Below are positions 9,519-18,141 of a stretch of DNA of 64,000 nucleotides, piece by piece. The translations under genes were made by a program, and so were the position numbers. Within the stretch, counting starts at the first letter, position 1. Every line of letters begins with the position of its first letter. Under the pieces are notes generated by a model. That model ran no database searches, had not been told where the DNA came from, and saw only the letters and a list, made by a program, of their open reading frames with translations. Origin of the DNA: Pontibacter sp. Tf4 (GTDB taxonomy: Bacteria > Bacteroidota > Bacteroidia > Cytophagales > Hymenobacteraceae); the NCBI RefSeq assembly GCF_014212495.1, contig NZ_JACKZC010000005.1, forward strand, positions 1 to 64,000. The letters are read 5' to 3'.

Positions 9519-12500
9519 TTGCCTGTTTTTTCGCATTTACATACCCACACCCAGTATTCGCTGCTCGACGGCCAGGCCAGCATTGGCGCGCTCATGAAAA
9601 AGGCGCAGGCCGATGGCATGCCAGCCGTAGCCATGACCGACCACGGCAACATGTTCGGTGCTTTTAACTTTGTGGCCGAAGCAAACAAGTACAATGTAAA
9701 GCCTATAGTTGGTTGTGAGTTTTACCTGACCTTAGACCGCCACCAGAAAAACTTCAGCAAAGAGCAGAAAGATGTGCGCCACCACCAACTGCTGCTGGCC
9801 AAAGACCAGGAAGGCTACAAAAACCTCTCGAAGCTTTGCTCGCTGTCTTACATAGAAGGCGTGTACAGCAAATGGCCGCGTATTGATAAAGAACTGCTGG
9901 TGAAATACCACAAAGGCCTGATTGCGACCAGCTGCTGTATTGGTGCCGAAGTGCCACAGGCTATCCTTTGGAAATCCGAAGAAGAAGCAGAAGAGATATT
10001 TAAGTGGTGGCTCGACCTGTTTGGCGAAGACTACTACATTGAGATACAGCGCCACGGTCTTCAGAACATCGATGGCACCGGTAAAAGCCAGGAAGACATA
10101 AATCAGGTGCTGCTTAAATGGGCGAAGAAGTATAATGTAAAAGTTATTTGCACCAACGACTCGCACTATGTGGAGCAGGACGACTGGAATGCCCACGACA
10201 TTTTGCTGTGCGTGAACACCGGCGAAGACCAGAGCACCCCAGTGGGTGATTTCCAGACGCGCTACTATAGATTTTTGTCGGATGACCAGAAGGTGATCTA
10301 TGACACGGTAGATAACGTGCGCAATAAGTATGGCAACCAGGCTGGTATCCGCCAGATGCTTCAGCGCATTGAAGAAGCCGGGCCAAGAACACGTTTCGGT
10401 TTCCCGAACGACCAGTTCTACTTTAAGTCTCAGGCCGAAATGAACGAGCTGTTCAAGGATGTACCGGAGGCTGTGGACAATACCAACGAGATTGTAGACA
10501 AGATAACGCCGCCAGTTCTAAAGCGAGACATCCTGCTACCTAACTTTCCGCTGCCACCGCAATTCGCCAACGCCGACGAATACCTGCGCCACTTAACCTA
10601 TGAAGGTGCCGCTAAACGTTATTCCGAAATCACGCCGGAAGTAGAAGAGCGCTTAGATTACGAACTGCGCATCATCCAGACGATGGGTTTTGCCGGTTAC
10701 TTCCTGATTGTGCAGGACTTTATAAACCGTGGCCGCGACATGGGCGTGTTTGTGGGGCCGGGCCGTGGTTCTGCGGCTGGTTCTGCAGTGGCGTACTGCG
10801 TGGGTATCACCAACATCGACCCCATAAAATATAGTCTGCTGTTCGAGCGATTCCTGAACCCGGAGCGTGTATCCATGCCCGATATTGATATTGACTTCGA
10901 CGACGTGAACCGCCAGCGCGTGATCGATTATGTGGTAGATAAGTACGGTAAAAACCAGGTAGCCCAGATCATTACGTTTGGTACCATGGCTGCTAAATCG
11001 TCTATCAAAGATGTGGCCCGCTCTACCAGTTTACCACTTGCCGAAGCCAACGAACTGGCCAAGATGGTACCGGATGCCCCGGGCACTACGCTGGCAAAAG
11101 CCTTTATCGAGAACCTGGAACTGGCCGCCATCCGCGAAGGAAATGACGCCCGCGCTGCCGTACTGAAACTGGCTGAAAAGCTGGAAGGCTCGGTGCGTAA
11201 CACCGGTATCCACGCGGCTGGCGTGATCATTGCCCCAGACGATTTAACAGACTATATCCCAGTTTCCACATCCAAAGACTCCGACCTGCTCATTACTCAG
11301 TTTGATGGCAAGGTAGTAGAGAGCGCCGGTATGTTGAAGATGGACTTTCTGGGTCTGAAGACGCTGACCATCATCAAAGATGCTATGGAGCTTATTAAGA
11401 AGAACCATGGCGTGGAGATCGATATTGATAACATACCGCTGGATGATGAGAAGACCTATGCCCTTTACCAGCGCGGCGATACGATAGGCACGTTCCAGTT
11501 CGAGTCGGAGGGTATGCGCATGTACTTGAAAGACCTGCAGCCTACCAACATTGAAGACCTTATTGCCATGAACGCCCTATACCGTCCGGGTCCGATGCAG
11601 TTCATCCCGAACTTCATTAACCGGAAGCATGGCCGCGAAGAAGTGGAATACCCGCACGAGCTGCTGGAGCCGATCCTGAACTACTCTTATGGTATCATGG
11701 TGTACCAGGAGCAGATCATGCAGACGGCCCAGATACTTGCCGGTTACTCGCTTGGTGGTGCCGACCTGCTGCGCCGCGCCATGGGTAAGAAGGACATGAA
11801 AAAGATGGCCGAAGAGCGCGAGAAGTTCATTAAAGGGGCTGGCGAATTACACAAGATACCTGCTAAAAAGGCTTCGGAAGTGTTCGACGTGATGGAGAAG
11901 TTTGCCCAGTACGGCTTTAACCGCTCCCACTCTGCTGCTTATTCGGTTGTGGCTTACCAAACCGGCTACCTGAAGGCCCACTACCCTGCCGAGTACATGG
12001 CGGCTGTGCTGACCAACAACATGAACGACATCAAAAAGGTGACGTTCTTTATTGAAGAAGCCCGCAAACAAGGTGTACCGGTTCTAGGTCCGGACGTAAA
12101 CGAATCGTTGCTGAAGTTTAACGTAAACGAGCAAGGTCACATTCGTTTTGGTTTAGGTGCGATTAAAGGGACTGGCGAAGCAGCCGTAGAGGCTATTATT
12201 ACCGAGCGTGAACAGAACGGACACTACCAGGATATTTTCGATTTCTCGAAGCGCGTGAATCTGCGTGCAGTAAACAAAAAGACCTTTGAAAGTATGGCCA
12301 TGGCCGGTGCTTTCGATTCGTTTGGCCTGTACCACAGAGCGCAATTGCTGGAAGTACCCGAAGGCGAGAACATCAGCTTGCTGGAGAAGGCTGTGCGTTA
12401 CGGCAACAACTACCAGGCCGAGCAACAGGCAGCACAGCAGTCGTTGTTTGGGGGCAGCGCTGCCGTAGCATCGCCGTTGCCTAAAATACCGGAAGTAACA

Positions 12501-13142
12501 CCATGGAGCCAGGCTGAAATGCTCCGCCGCGAAAAAGACGTAGTAGGTTTCTATATTTCAGGTCACCCGCTCGATCAGTTTAAGCTGGAAATTGACTCGT
12601 ATTGTACCTGCGGTTTAGATAAAATTGAAGAGTATAAAAACCGCGACATTAACGTGGCCGGCATGGTAACCGAAGTAGTGATTCGCACCGGTCGCAACGG
12701 CAATCCGTTTGCACTGTTTACGATCGAAGACTACGACACCAGCATGCAGATGGCCTTGTTCGGGGAAGATTACGTGAAGTTCTCCCCTTACTTGAAAAGC
12801 GGCCTGTACCTGTTCATCCGGGGTAAAGTGCAGCTGCGCTACAAAACCGAAGACCAGTGGGAGCTCAAACCAATCAACATTCAGCTGTTGGGCGATGTGA
12901 TGGATAAAATGGCGCAAGGCGTACAGGTAAACATCAACCTGCAACTTTTCACACCAAATATTGCCGATGCCCTGGAAGAAGCTATAGTTGCCAGCGCCGG
13001 ACAGAAACGCCTGGAGATAAACCTGCAGGTACCAGACGAAAAACTAGCTCTCCCAACTTATTCGCGTAAATACAGAGTCGACCCGAAGGTATTTTTAGAG
13101 TCGATCAAAGAACTGGGGCTGGGTGAGTGTAAGTTAATATAG
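9519..13142 (+). CDS. dnaE: DNA polymerase III alpha subunit (replicative polymerase)
   Basis: Catalytic subunit of the replicative DNA polymerase. The PHP domain starts at the N-terminus (SHLHTHTQYSLLDG) and runs to about residue 200. The palm active site PDIDIDFDD lies at about 453-461 with MDFLGLKTL at 608-616. The fingers and helix-hairpin-helix region follow, and an OB-fold domain (VAGMVTEVVIRTG) lies near 1045. At 1207 residues it is a normal Bacteroidota DnaE. The start is TTG at 9519: an in-frame stop lies at 9498 and no ATG or GTG gives the conserved N-terminus. An unusual inverted repeat lies directly upstream and a hairpin plus terminator downstream. Confidence 0.97.
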   Translation: MPVFSHLHTHTQYSLLDGQASIGALMKKAQADGMPAVAMTDHGNMFGAFNFVAEANKYNVKPIVGCEFYLTLDRHQKNFSKEQKDVRHHQLLLAKDQEGYKNLSKLCSLSYIEGVYSKWPRIDKELLVKYHKGLIATSCCIGAEVPQAILWKSEEEAEEIFKWWLDLFGEDYYIEIQRHGLQNIDGTGKSQEDINQVLLKWAKKYNVKVICTNDSHYVEQDDWNAHDILLCVNTGEDQSTPVGDFQTRYYRFLSDDQKVIYDTVDNVRNKYGNQAGIRQMLQRIEEAGPRTRFGFPNDQFYFKSQAEMNELFKDVPEAVDNTNEIVDKITPPVLKRDILLPNFPLPPQFANADEYLRHLTYEGAAKRYSEITPEVEERLDYELRIIQTMGFAGYFLIVQDFINRGRDMGVFVGPGRGSAAGSAVAYCVGITNIDPIKYSLLFERFLNPERVSMPDIDIDFDDVNRQRVIDYVVDKYGKNQVAQIITFGTMAAKSSIKDVARSTSLPLAEANELAKMVPDAPGTTLAKAFIENLELAAIREGNDARAAVLKLAEKLEGSVRNTGIHAAGVIIAPDDLTDYIPVSTSKDSDLLITQFDGKVVESAGMLKMDFLGLKTLTIIKDAMELIKKNHGVEIDIDNIPLDDEKTYALYQRGDTIGTFQFESEGMRMYLKDLQPTNIEDLIAMNALYRPGPMQFIPNFINRKHGREEVEYPHELLEPILNYSYGIMVYQEQIMQTAQILAGYSLGGADLLRRAMGKKDMKKMAEEREKFIKGAGELHKIPAKKASEVFDVMEKFAQYGFNRSHSAAYSVVAYQTGYLKAHYPAEYMAAVLTNNMNDIKKVTFFIEEARKQGVPVLGPDVNESLLKFNVNEQGHIRFGLGAIKGTGEAAVEAIITEREQNGHYQDIFDFSKRVNLRAVNKKTFESMAMAGAFDSFGLYHRAQLLEVPEGENISLLEKAVRYGNNYQAEQQAAQQSLFGGSAAVASPLPKIPEVTPWSQAEMLRREKDVVGFYISGHPLDQFKLEIDSYCTCGLDKIEEYKNRDINVAGMVTEVVIRTGRNGNPFALFTIEDYDTSMQMALFGEDYVKFSPYLKSGLYLFIRGKVQLRYKTEDQWELKPINIQLLGDVMDKMAQGVQVNINLQLFTPNIADALEEAIVASAGQKRLEINLQVPDEKLALPTYSRKYRVDPKVFLESIKELGLGECKLI

Positions 13143-13150
13143 TTGATTTG

Positions 13151-13180
13151 CAAATTTGGAGATGAGCAGATTTGAAAATG
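13151..13180 (+). repeat. Short intergenic repeat (AATTTGGAGATG family)
   Basis: Second copy of the dispersed repeat seen at 1851-1890 on the other strand. Its 3' part overlaps a perfect 9-bp stem (GAGCAGATT ... AATCTGCTC, 13164-13189) that could form a hairpin just after dnaE. Confidence 0.6.
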
Positions 13181-13207
13181 AATCTGCTCATGCTACAAAC
13201 TATAGAA

Positions 13208-13238
13208 GGTGCGCTGCTTTGAGTAGCGCACTTTTTTT
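13208..13238 (+). terminator. dnaE terminator
   Basis: Stem GGTGCGCTGC paired with GTAGCGCACT, with a short loop, followed by a run of T. Confidence 0.75.
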
Positions 13239-13477
13239 GTTTTATAACTCTATACTTTAGATTGCTCATCCAGACATTATTATGCTCTTTTGGACTTCCT
13301 AGTCCGAAAGAGCACAAGATATCAACTTACAGTTATCTACCTTGAGCCCACCTTAACACAAATCTATTCCCCGAAAACAAATCCACTACACCACCTGTTA
13401 TAGTTTACAATTTATACTTTCGGGCAATTCGGCCGTACTACTATAGATAAACCAGCCACCTTGTCAGGTAGCTATAG
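13239..13477. other. Spacer between dnaE and trxA
   Basis: AT-rich spacer with no credible gene; the 70-74 residue minus frames here show no family features. It holds AACTATAG-type motif copies and leads into the trxA promoter. Confidence 0.6.
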
Positions 13478-13508
13478 TTTGGGCTTATATTTGTCGAAGC
13501 TATATTTG
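13478..13508 (+). promoter_or_regulatory. trxA promoter, Bacteroidota type
   Basis: TTTG at 13478-13481 and TATATTTG at 13501-13508 (TAnnTTTG), with 19-base spacing, match the Bacteroidota -33/-7 consensus. The -33 TTTG is the end of a CTATAGTTTG motif copy. A second TATATTTG lies at 13486-13493. The leader before the ATG at 13556 is about 45 bases. Confidence 0.6.
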
Positions 13509-13555
13509 TTACTATATTTATAACACAGAATTTAACCAACAAAAACGCTAAAGTT

Positions 13556-13882
13556 ATGGCTAACAAAGCAATAGAAATCACAGACGCGAACTTTAATGAG
13601 ATAATCAATTCAGATAAGCCGGTGCTGGTAGACTTTTGGGCAGAGTGGTGCGGACCGTGCCGCATGGTAGGCCCGATCGTGGAAGAACTGGCTGGCGACT
13701 ACGAAGGCAAGGCTGTTATCGGTAAAGTAGACGTGGATGCAAACCCACAAACTTCTGCTAAATTCGGTATCCGCAGCATTCCTACGCTGCTTGTTTTCAA
13801 GAACGGCGAAGTAGTAGATAAGCAGGTGGGTGCAGTGCCTAAAAATGTACTGGCTCAGAAGCTGGATGCACAGATGGCGTAA
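13556..13882 (+). CDS. trxA: Thioredoxin
   Basis: Small cytoplasmic dithiol-disulfide oxidoreductase that keeps protein cysteines reduced and supplies electrons to reductases. The active site WCGPC lies at residues 31-35 (Cys32, Cys35) within FWAEWCGPCRM. The conserved cis-proline region IRSIPTLLVF lies at about 75-84. At 108 residues it has exact family length, with no signal peptide. It is transcribed alone from the promoter at 13478 and ended by a strong terminator. No copy of the AACTATA motif lies inside the gene. Confidence 0.97.
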   Translation: MANKAIEITDANFNEIINSDKPVLVDFWAEWCGPCRMVGPIVEELAGDYEGKAVIGKVDVDANPQTSAKFGIRSIPTLLVFKNGEVVDKQVGAVPKNVLAQKLDAQMA

Positions 13883-13903
13883 GCTGTACAAACATTAAAC
13901 TAT

Positions 13904-13941
13904 AAAAATCCCCTTTTGCAAAATAGCAGAAGGGGATTTTT
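13904..13941. terminator. Bidirectional terminator between trxA and DUF421 gene
   Basis: The stem AAAAATCCCCTT pairs with AAGGGGATTTTT; T-runs exist on both strands, serving the converging genes. Confidence 0.85.
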
Positions 13942-13943
13942 TG

Positions 13944-14465
13944 TTATTGTACCTTTTTACGAATGACGCTGATGTCGCCATCGCGCTCGAGGTAAGCCGT
14001 TTCGATAGTGGAAATATCGGTAGTGCCGCCCATGGTCCGAGCTGCTTCCTGCAGGTCGTTTTCGGTAACGCTGAATTTTTGCAGGGCTTCGTGTTGCAGT
14101 TGCCCGTCTTTTACCAGTTGCACAGACTTGCCCTTCAGGAAATCGCCAAACCTGCCGGATACATGATAAGCTATGGTGGCCAGCCCCCGATGCAGCAGTA
14201 CCAACACCAATGCGGCTGCCAGTGTAGGCCAGAACGGTGAGTTGCCGGTTATGGCCCGGCTCAGGATAGAGCCGAAAACTACGCCCAGAATAATATCGAA
14301 GGCTGTGTTTTTACCGAACACGCGCTGATTGCCTACCCTAACTATAAGCAGGGCCGCAATAAATACCCCGATAGCCCGCAGCGACATTTGCCACCAGGTC
14401 AGGGTATCTTCTCCTATCCCGAATAAATAATTAAAATCGAAGGCCATGTGCTCCTGCCAACGCAA
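13944..14465 (-). CDS. DUF421 / YetF-like membrane protein
   Basis: Membrane protein of 173 residues with about three hydrophobic helices in the first 95 residues (RAIGVFIAALLIVRVGNQ, AFDIILGVVFGSILSRAI, LAAALVLVLLH). A soluble C-terminal domain follows with the DUF421 signature (LVKDGQLQHEALQKFSVTENDLQ). YetF relatives occur widely in spore formers and Bacteroidota, but the molecular role is unsettled. It lies 19 bases from the larger hypothetical gene upstream and may be co-transcribed with it. Family call firm, function unknown. Confidence 0.87.
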   Translation of the reverse strand: MRWQEHMAFDFNYLFGIGEDTLTWWQMSLRAIGVFIAALLIVRVGNQRVFGKNTAFDIILGVVFGSILSRAITGNSPFWPTLAAALVLVLLHRGLATIAYHVSGRFGDFLKGKSVQLVKDGQLQHEALQKFSVTENDLQEAARTMGGTTDISTIETAYLERDGDISVIRKKVQ

Positions 14466-14484
14466 AGAGCAACTATAAAGTTAT

Positions 14485-16410
14485 TTACGCAGGGCACTCG
14501 CACAGCTTTTTATCGATGCTGCAGAGCGTGTTATAGTTCTGTTCGGTTTCCTGCAACAGGCGCTGTAGTTGTTTGGTGTAATCCAGCACTTTCTGGAGCT
14601 GCACAATTTCGGGTTCCTGTTTTACGTGGGCGTCCAGCGTTTTTACAGAGGCAGCAAAAGCCTCGCTCTTTTCACTGATGCGCGCATAGTAGGCATCCAT
14701 GCCAACCTCTGATGTAGCCACGGCTATAGTTTGCAGGTTATTGCTGAAGCACAGTTGCCAGCGCAGGTACGTAAACACCTGCTGCTCGGCCTGCTGGCGT
14801 AGCTTTGTCATTTCGTGCACGGCTTCGCGCAGGCGGTAGCTGTCGTAGCGTTTGTTGTAGGCTGTTACGGCATCGCGTACCTTATCGCGGCAGCTTATAC
14901 AGTTGCTGGCATTGGCTTTATCCTGCAGGGCGTTGCGCACAACTATAGTTTCATCCGATGCCGGGGTATCCGCCAGTTTCTTAATATCCTTTTCAAATAC
15001 GGCATTGTATTGCAGCTCTTCCAACTTGGATTTTAAACGAACAATGGCTTCGCCTTCCACAGAGGCTGATAGCAGATCCGGGCGCGGCAATTCTACGGCG
15101 TATAGTTTAGCCAGGGCTTTCTCGCGTTTTTCGGGGGTGCTGTAGCTGGCCGGGTCGTTTTCGAGCTCGCGCAGTGTGTTTACCAGCAGCTTCCCGCTTT
15201 TCAGGTTATGGTCGGCATCCAGGTAAAGGTCAGCGTTGCCAAGTATCGATTCGTACTCCGGCTTAAAGATGTTCTTATACGTGCTGTTGGTCTTAAACTC
15301 TGTTTCACGGGCATCCATAGTTGCTTTCAGGCGCTTGTATTCCTGTATAATGGCAAACAGGTTGCGGGCATTTATCTCAGGGCTGTTGTTGCGGTAATTC
15401 AGGCGGTAAATGTTCAGCTGCTGCTTCATCTCAGCAAACACGCGCAGGTACTCCACAAACAGTTTTTCCTGGCGGTAGGTCTCGTCGTTTACCAGTTGCT
15501 GCTCGTAGGCGCTCTGTATCTTTTGTTTTCGCTTTTCTATCAAATCCAGCGTTACCTCGTCGCCGGTCAGCACATCCATTTTGTACAACGACTTATAGTT
15601 GGCCACCACCATGTAAGGGTAATCCTTGTAGTTGGTCATCTCTTCCAGCATGCGGCGCTCCAGCTTGTTCGGGTTTTTGCTCAGGTAGTCGGCCAGGCGG
15701 GCTGGTTTTATAGTTACCGTTTTCACATCGCCGGGCACAAACACATACACTTTTACCGAGTGCAGGCGCGTGTCAAAATCCTGGCCTTCGTATAGTCTTA
15801 TAGTTGAACTGAAGCGGTATTCGCGCTTGTGGGTGCGGGTGCTGAGCAAATTACCAAACTCCCCTACCAACGACAGCACCGCCCCTGTTGGCGTAGTCAG
15901 TTTGGAAAGGTTTACCAGTTGGTTTGCCACCAGGTTAAATACCTGATCGCCCTGGTCGTTGGTGATGGCTTTGGCGTTTATAGTAGCGTCGATGTTGTTC
16001 TGGGTGGATGACAGCGGCATTTTATCGATGATGCGCACCACTTCGAGGTTATCGCTTACCTGTGTTTTATAGTCGTCCTTGTCCTGATCAACATAAAAGT
16101 TATAGAGCGGGTACACGATCTCGTCGTTGCCGAAGAGTTTCATGTTTTTGAGCTGCGCTGTAATAAACAGGTACTCCAGTTGGTTGCGGTAACGTTTTTT
16201 AGGTCGTTTTACGCCGCGCTCCAGTTCGTTGAGCACGCGGGTAAACTTGCTTCCGTTAAAAAGGTAGATATCGGTGCTCAGGTATTGCCACTCATCCGAG
16301 AACTCGAATGGGTCGGTGTAACTATAGCCAAGACGGGTTTCGATGTTCTTCTGGGCGAATAATTGCTGGCTGATCAGCAGAAAAAATAAAGAAAGTATAA
16401 TTTTTCTCAT
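14485..16410 (-). CDS. Hypothetical secreted protein, 641 residues
   Basis: I do not recognise this protein. It has a clear signal peptide (residues 1-19, FFLLISQQLFAQ), so it is exported to the periplasm or outer membrane. The mature part is mostly charged and helical, with many Gln/Lys/Glu runs suggesting coiled coil beyond residue 290. Two Cys clusters occur (NCISCRDK near 500 and LCECPA at the very end). The gene carries about eight copies of the AACTATA motif, far more than conserved genes nearby. It is followed after 19 bases by the DUF421 gene on the same strand. Confidence 0.8.
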   Translation of the reverse strand: MRKIILSLFFLLISQQLFAQKNIETRLGYSYTDPFEFSDEWQYLSTDIYLFNGSKFTRVLNELERGVKRPKKRYRNQLEYLFITAQLKNMKLFGNDEIVYPLYNFYVDQDKDDYKTQVSDNLEVVRIIDKMPLSSTQNNIDATINAKAITNDQGDQVFNLVANQLVNLSKLTTPTGAVLSLVGEFGNLLSTRTHKREYRFSSTIRLYEGQDFDTRLHSVKVYVFVPGDVKTVTIKPARLADYLSKNPNKLERRMLEEMTNYKDYPYMVVANYKSLYKMDVLTGDEVTLDLIEKRKQKIQSAYEQQLVNDETYRQEKLFVEYLRVFAEMKQQLNIYRLNYRNNSPEINARNLFAIIQEYKRLKATMDARETEFKTNSTYKNIFKPEYESILGNADLYLDADHNLKSGKLLVNTLRELENDPASYSTPEKREKALAKLYAVELPRPDLLSASVEGEAIVRLKSKLEELQYNAVFEKDIKKLADTPASDETIVVRNALQDKANASNCISCRDKVRDAVTAYNKRYDSYRLREAVHEMTKLRQQAEQQVFTYLRWQLCFSNNLQTIAVATSEVGMDAYYARISEKSEAFAASVKTLDAHVKQEPEIVQLQKVLDYTKQLQRLLQETEQNYNTLCSIDKKLCECPA

Positions 16411-16573
16411 GTATCTGTACTTGTCGGCAGCGCGGCATCTGCGTATAGGTAACTATAAGCGCATAGCATAAATCCTATCTGCCTAACGCCGATGCCTGTG
16501 CTATAGTGCTTTAAAGTTGCTAATAAATTTTTAAGCATCACAGTTCCAACTTATAAACAAATTATAAGAACCT

Positions 16574-16972
16574 ATGAAAACGATCGCATCAATTGCCTTA
16601 TTTATACTTTACCTTGTAGCAGTGCAATCGGCAGCTGCACAGCATGGTAACGGCAACGCTACAGCCGAAGCTACTACCACCAAAAGTTTATCCGAAGCAG
16701 AGAAGATAACCCAGCTGATAGCGCAGATCAGAAACATGAAAGGGGCCACTTTTGTGCGGAACGGCAGCGAGCATAGTTGCCAGGAAGCAGCCGACCACCT
16801 GCAGGCCAAATGGGAGAAGCATGGCAGCAAAATAAAATCGGCAGAGGACTTTATCACGTACCTGGCTACCAAATCATCGGCAAGCGGCGAGGTGTACCTG
16901 ATACGCTTTACCGATGGCCGGGAGGCCCCGACCGCCGACGTACTGCACGAAGCCCTGAGGCAATTAAAGTAG
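16574..16972 (+). CDS. YfeK/DUF5329-like secreted small protein
   Basis: A 132-residue protein with a signal peptide (about 1-22, ending SAAAQ). The mature region resembles the YfeK/DUF5329 family: KITQLIAQIRNMKGATFVRN, then SCQEAADHLQAKW and AEDFITYLATKSS, with a single Cys. Family members are small periplasmic proteins of unknown role. Spacer sequence carrying motif copies separates it from the divergent gene at 16410. The following STAS-like gene starts 74 bases downstream. Assignment rests on remembered family pattern, not on a search. Confidence 0.75.
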   Translation: MKTIASIALFILYLVAVQSAAAQHGNGNATAEATTTKSLSEAEKITQLIAQIRNMKGATFVRNGSEHSCQEAADHLQAKWEKHGSKIKSAEDFITYLATKSSASGEVYLIRFTDGREAPTADVLHEALRQLK

Positions 16973-17046
16973 CCATATAGCGTTCATCTATATAGTTAGC
17001 TTTTATTGAACGAGCGTCCTGCGGACTGCGTAAACCCATTACAACA

Positions 17047-17424
17047 ATGTCAACATCCATGCTACAGCTGTTAGAAGAATCAAAAGGCGACCTGGTGGCT
17101 TTCCGCATTTCGGGCCACGTAGACAAAAATGATTACGACGTAATGCTTCCGGTGCTGAAGGAAAAAATAAAGCAGTATGGAAAAATAAATGTGTATGCCG
17201 AGATGCAGGAAGTAGAGGATTTTACCCTGAAAGCGCTTTGGGAAGACCTTAAATTCGATTTCAGGCATGCCGGTGATTTTAAGAAAGCCGCCCTGGTTGG
17301 CGAACAGAAATGGCTCGACTGGCTTACAATAGCCGCATCGCCGTTTACATCGGCCAAAGTAAAGCACTTTACCTTAGACCAGCGCCAGCAAGCCCTCGAT
17401 TGGGTACAGTCCCCCGAACTATAG
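17047..17424 (+). CDS. SpoIIAA-like (STAS/SEC14 fold) protein
   Basis: Small cytoplasmic protein (125 residues) of the SpoIIAA-like family. The typical start is seen (FRISGHVDKNDYDVMLPVL), then INVYAEMQEVEDFTLKALWEDLKFDF and the closing KHFTLDQRQQALDWVQ. Such proteins have a STAS-type alpha/beta fold; their biochemical role is mostly unknown. It lacks the Ser phosphorylation context of true anti-sigma antagonists as far as I can see. A bidirectional terminator follows and separates it from mscL. Confidence 0.85.
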   Translation: MSTSMLQLLEESKGDLVAFRISGHVDKNDYDVMLPVLKEKIKQYGKINVYAEMQEVEDFTLKALWEDLKFDFRHAGDFKKAALVGEQKWLDWLTIAASPFTSAKVKHFTLDQRQQALDWVQSPEL

Positions 17425-17441
17425 CAATACCTGCGCCGCAT

Positions 17442-17487
17442 AAAAAAGCCGTGGCTATACGCATAAAAGTATGGCCACGGCTTTTTT
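17442..17487. terminator. Bidirectional terminator between STAS-like gene and mscL
   Basis: A 14-bp GC-rich stem (AAAAAAGCCGTGGC with its complement) flanked by A- and T-runs serves both converging genes. Confidence 0.9.
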
Positions 17488-17519
17488 GTTATGGTTCTGC
17501 TGTAACTGTAAACGCCTTT

Positions 17520-17957
17520 TTACGGACGGGACGCGATCTGGCGCAGGGCATCGCGCATTTCGGTCAGCAGTACTTCCTCTTTGGTAGGGGCTGGCGGTAC
17601 TTCCGGGGCAGCAGCTTTTTTACGCATCAGGCGGTTCATGGCTTTTACCAGCATAAAAATGATGAAGGCCAGGATGATAAAATTAATCAGCACGGTAATA
17701 AAGTTACCCCATGCAAATACGGCCCCCAGTTTACGAGCTTCCTCCAGGGCAAGGCCGGTGGGCACATCCTCCGAGAGCGGCAGGTACAGGTTCGAAAAAT
17801 CGATATCGCCGACCACTTTGCCTACCAGCGGCATGATCAGGTCATTCACAACAGAGTCTACAATGCGGCTGAACGCGGCGCCGATGATAACACCTATCGC
17901 CAGATCCATTACGTTGCCACGCATGGCAAACTCCTTAAATTCTTTCATCATTCCCAT
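17520..17957 (-). CDS. mscL: Large-conductance mechanosensitive channel MscL
   Basis: Homopentameric inner-membrane channel that opens at near-lytic tension to dump solutes. The N-terminal amphipathic helix and pore helix are clear: [19 protein letters not shown] at residues 5-23, then [19 protein letters not shown] second membrane helix ([21 protein letters not shown]) lies near 82-102. A C-terminal cytoplasmic helix bundle with [14 protein letters not shown] completes 145 residues, the usual length. Together with the MscS-like protein at 8111 this window encodes both major osmotic safety valves. Confidence 0.97.
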   Translation of the reverse strand: MGMMKEFKEFAMRGNVMDLAIGVIIGAAFSRIVDSVVNDLIMPLVGKVVGDIDFSNLYLPLSEDVPTGLALEEARKLGAVFAWGNFITVLINFIILAFIIFMLVKAMNRLMRKKAAAPEVPPAPTKEEVLLTEMRDALRQIASRP

Positions 17958-18141
17958 AGAGGTGCAGCTTATAGTTTAGATTGCAGTATGATAATATTGG
18001 GATACGTTAATATTTATAGTTTGTTTTTTCTTATTTATCGGATTTAGAACAGCACCAACTATAGCTGCTGCCTGTTAAAAGAAAGTGCCATACACTACCG
18101 GCGCAATGCATGGCACACATCCTGTAATAAAACTATAGTTG

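Noticed and set aside
13472..13481. AACTATAG as a general -7 promoter box
   Set aside because: TATAGTTTG has one base too many to match TAnnTTTG, and most copies lie inside genes in either orientation.
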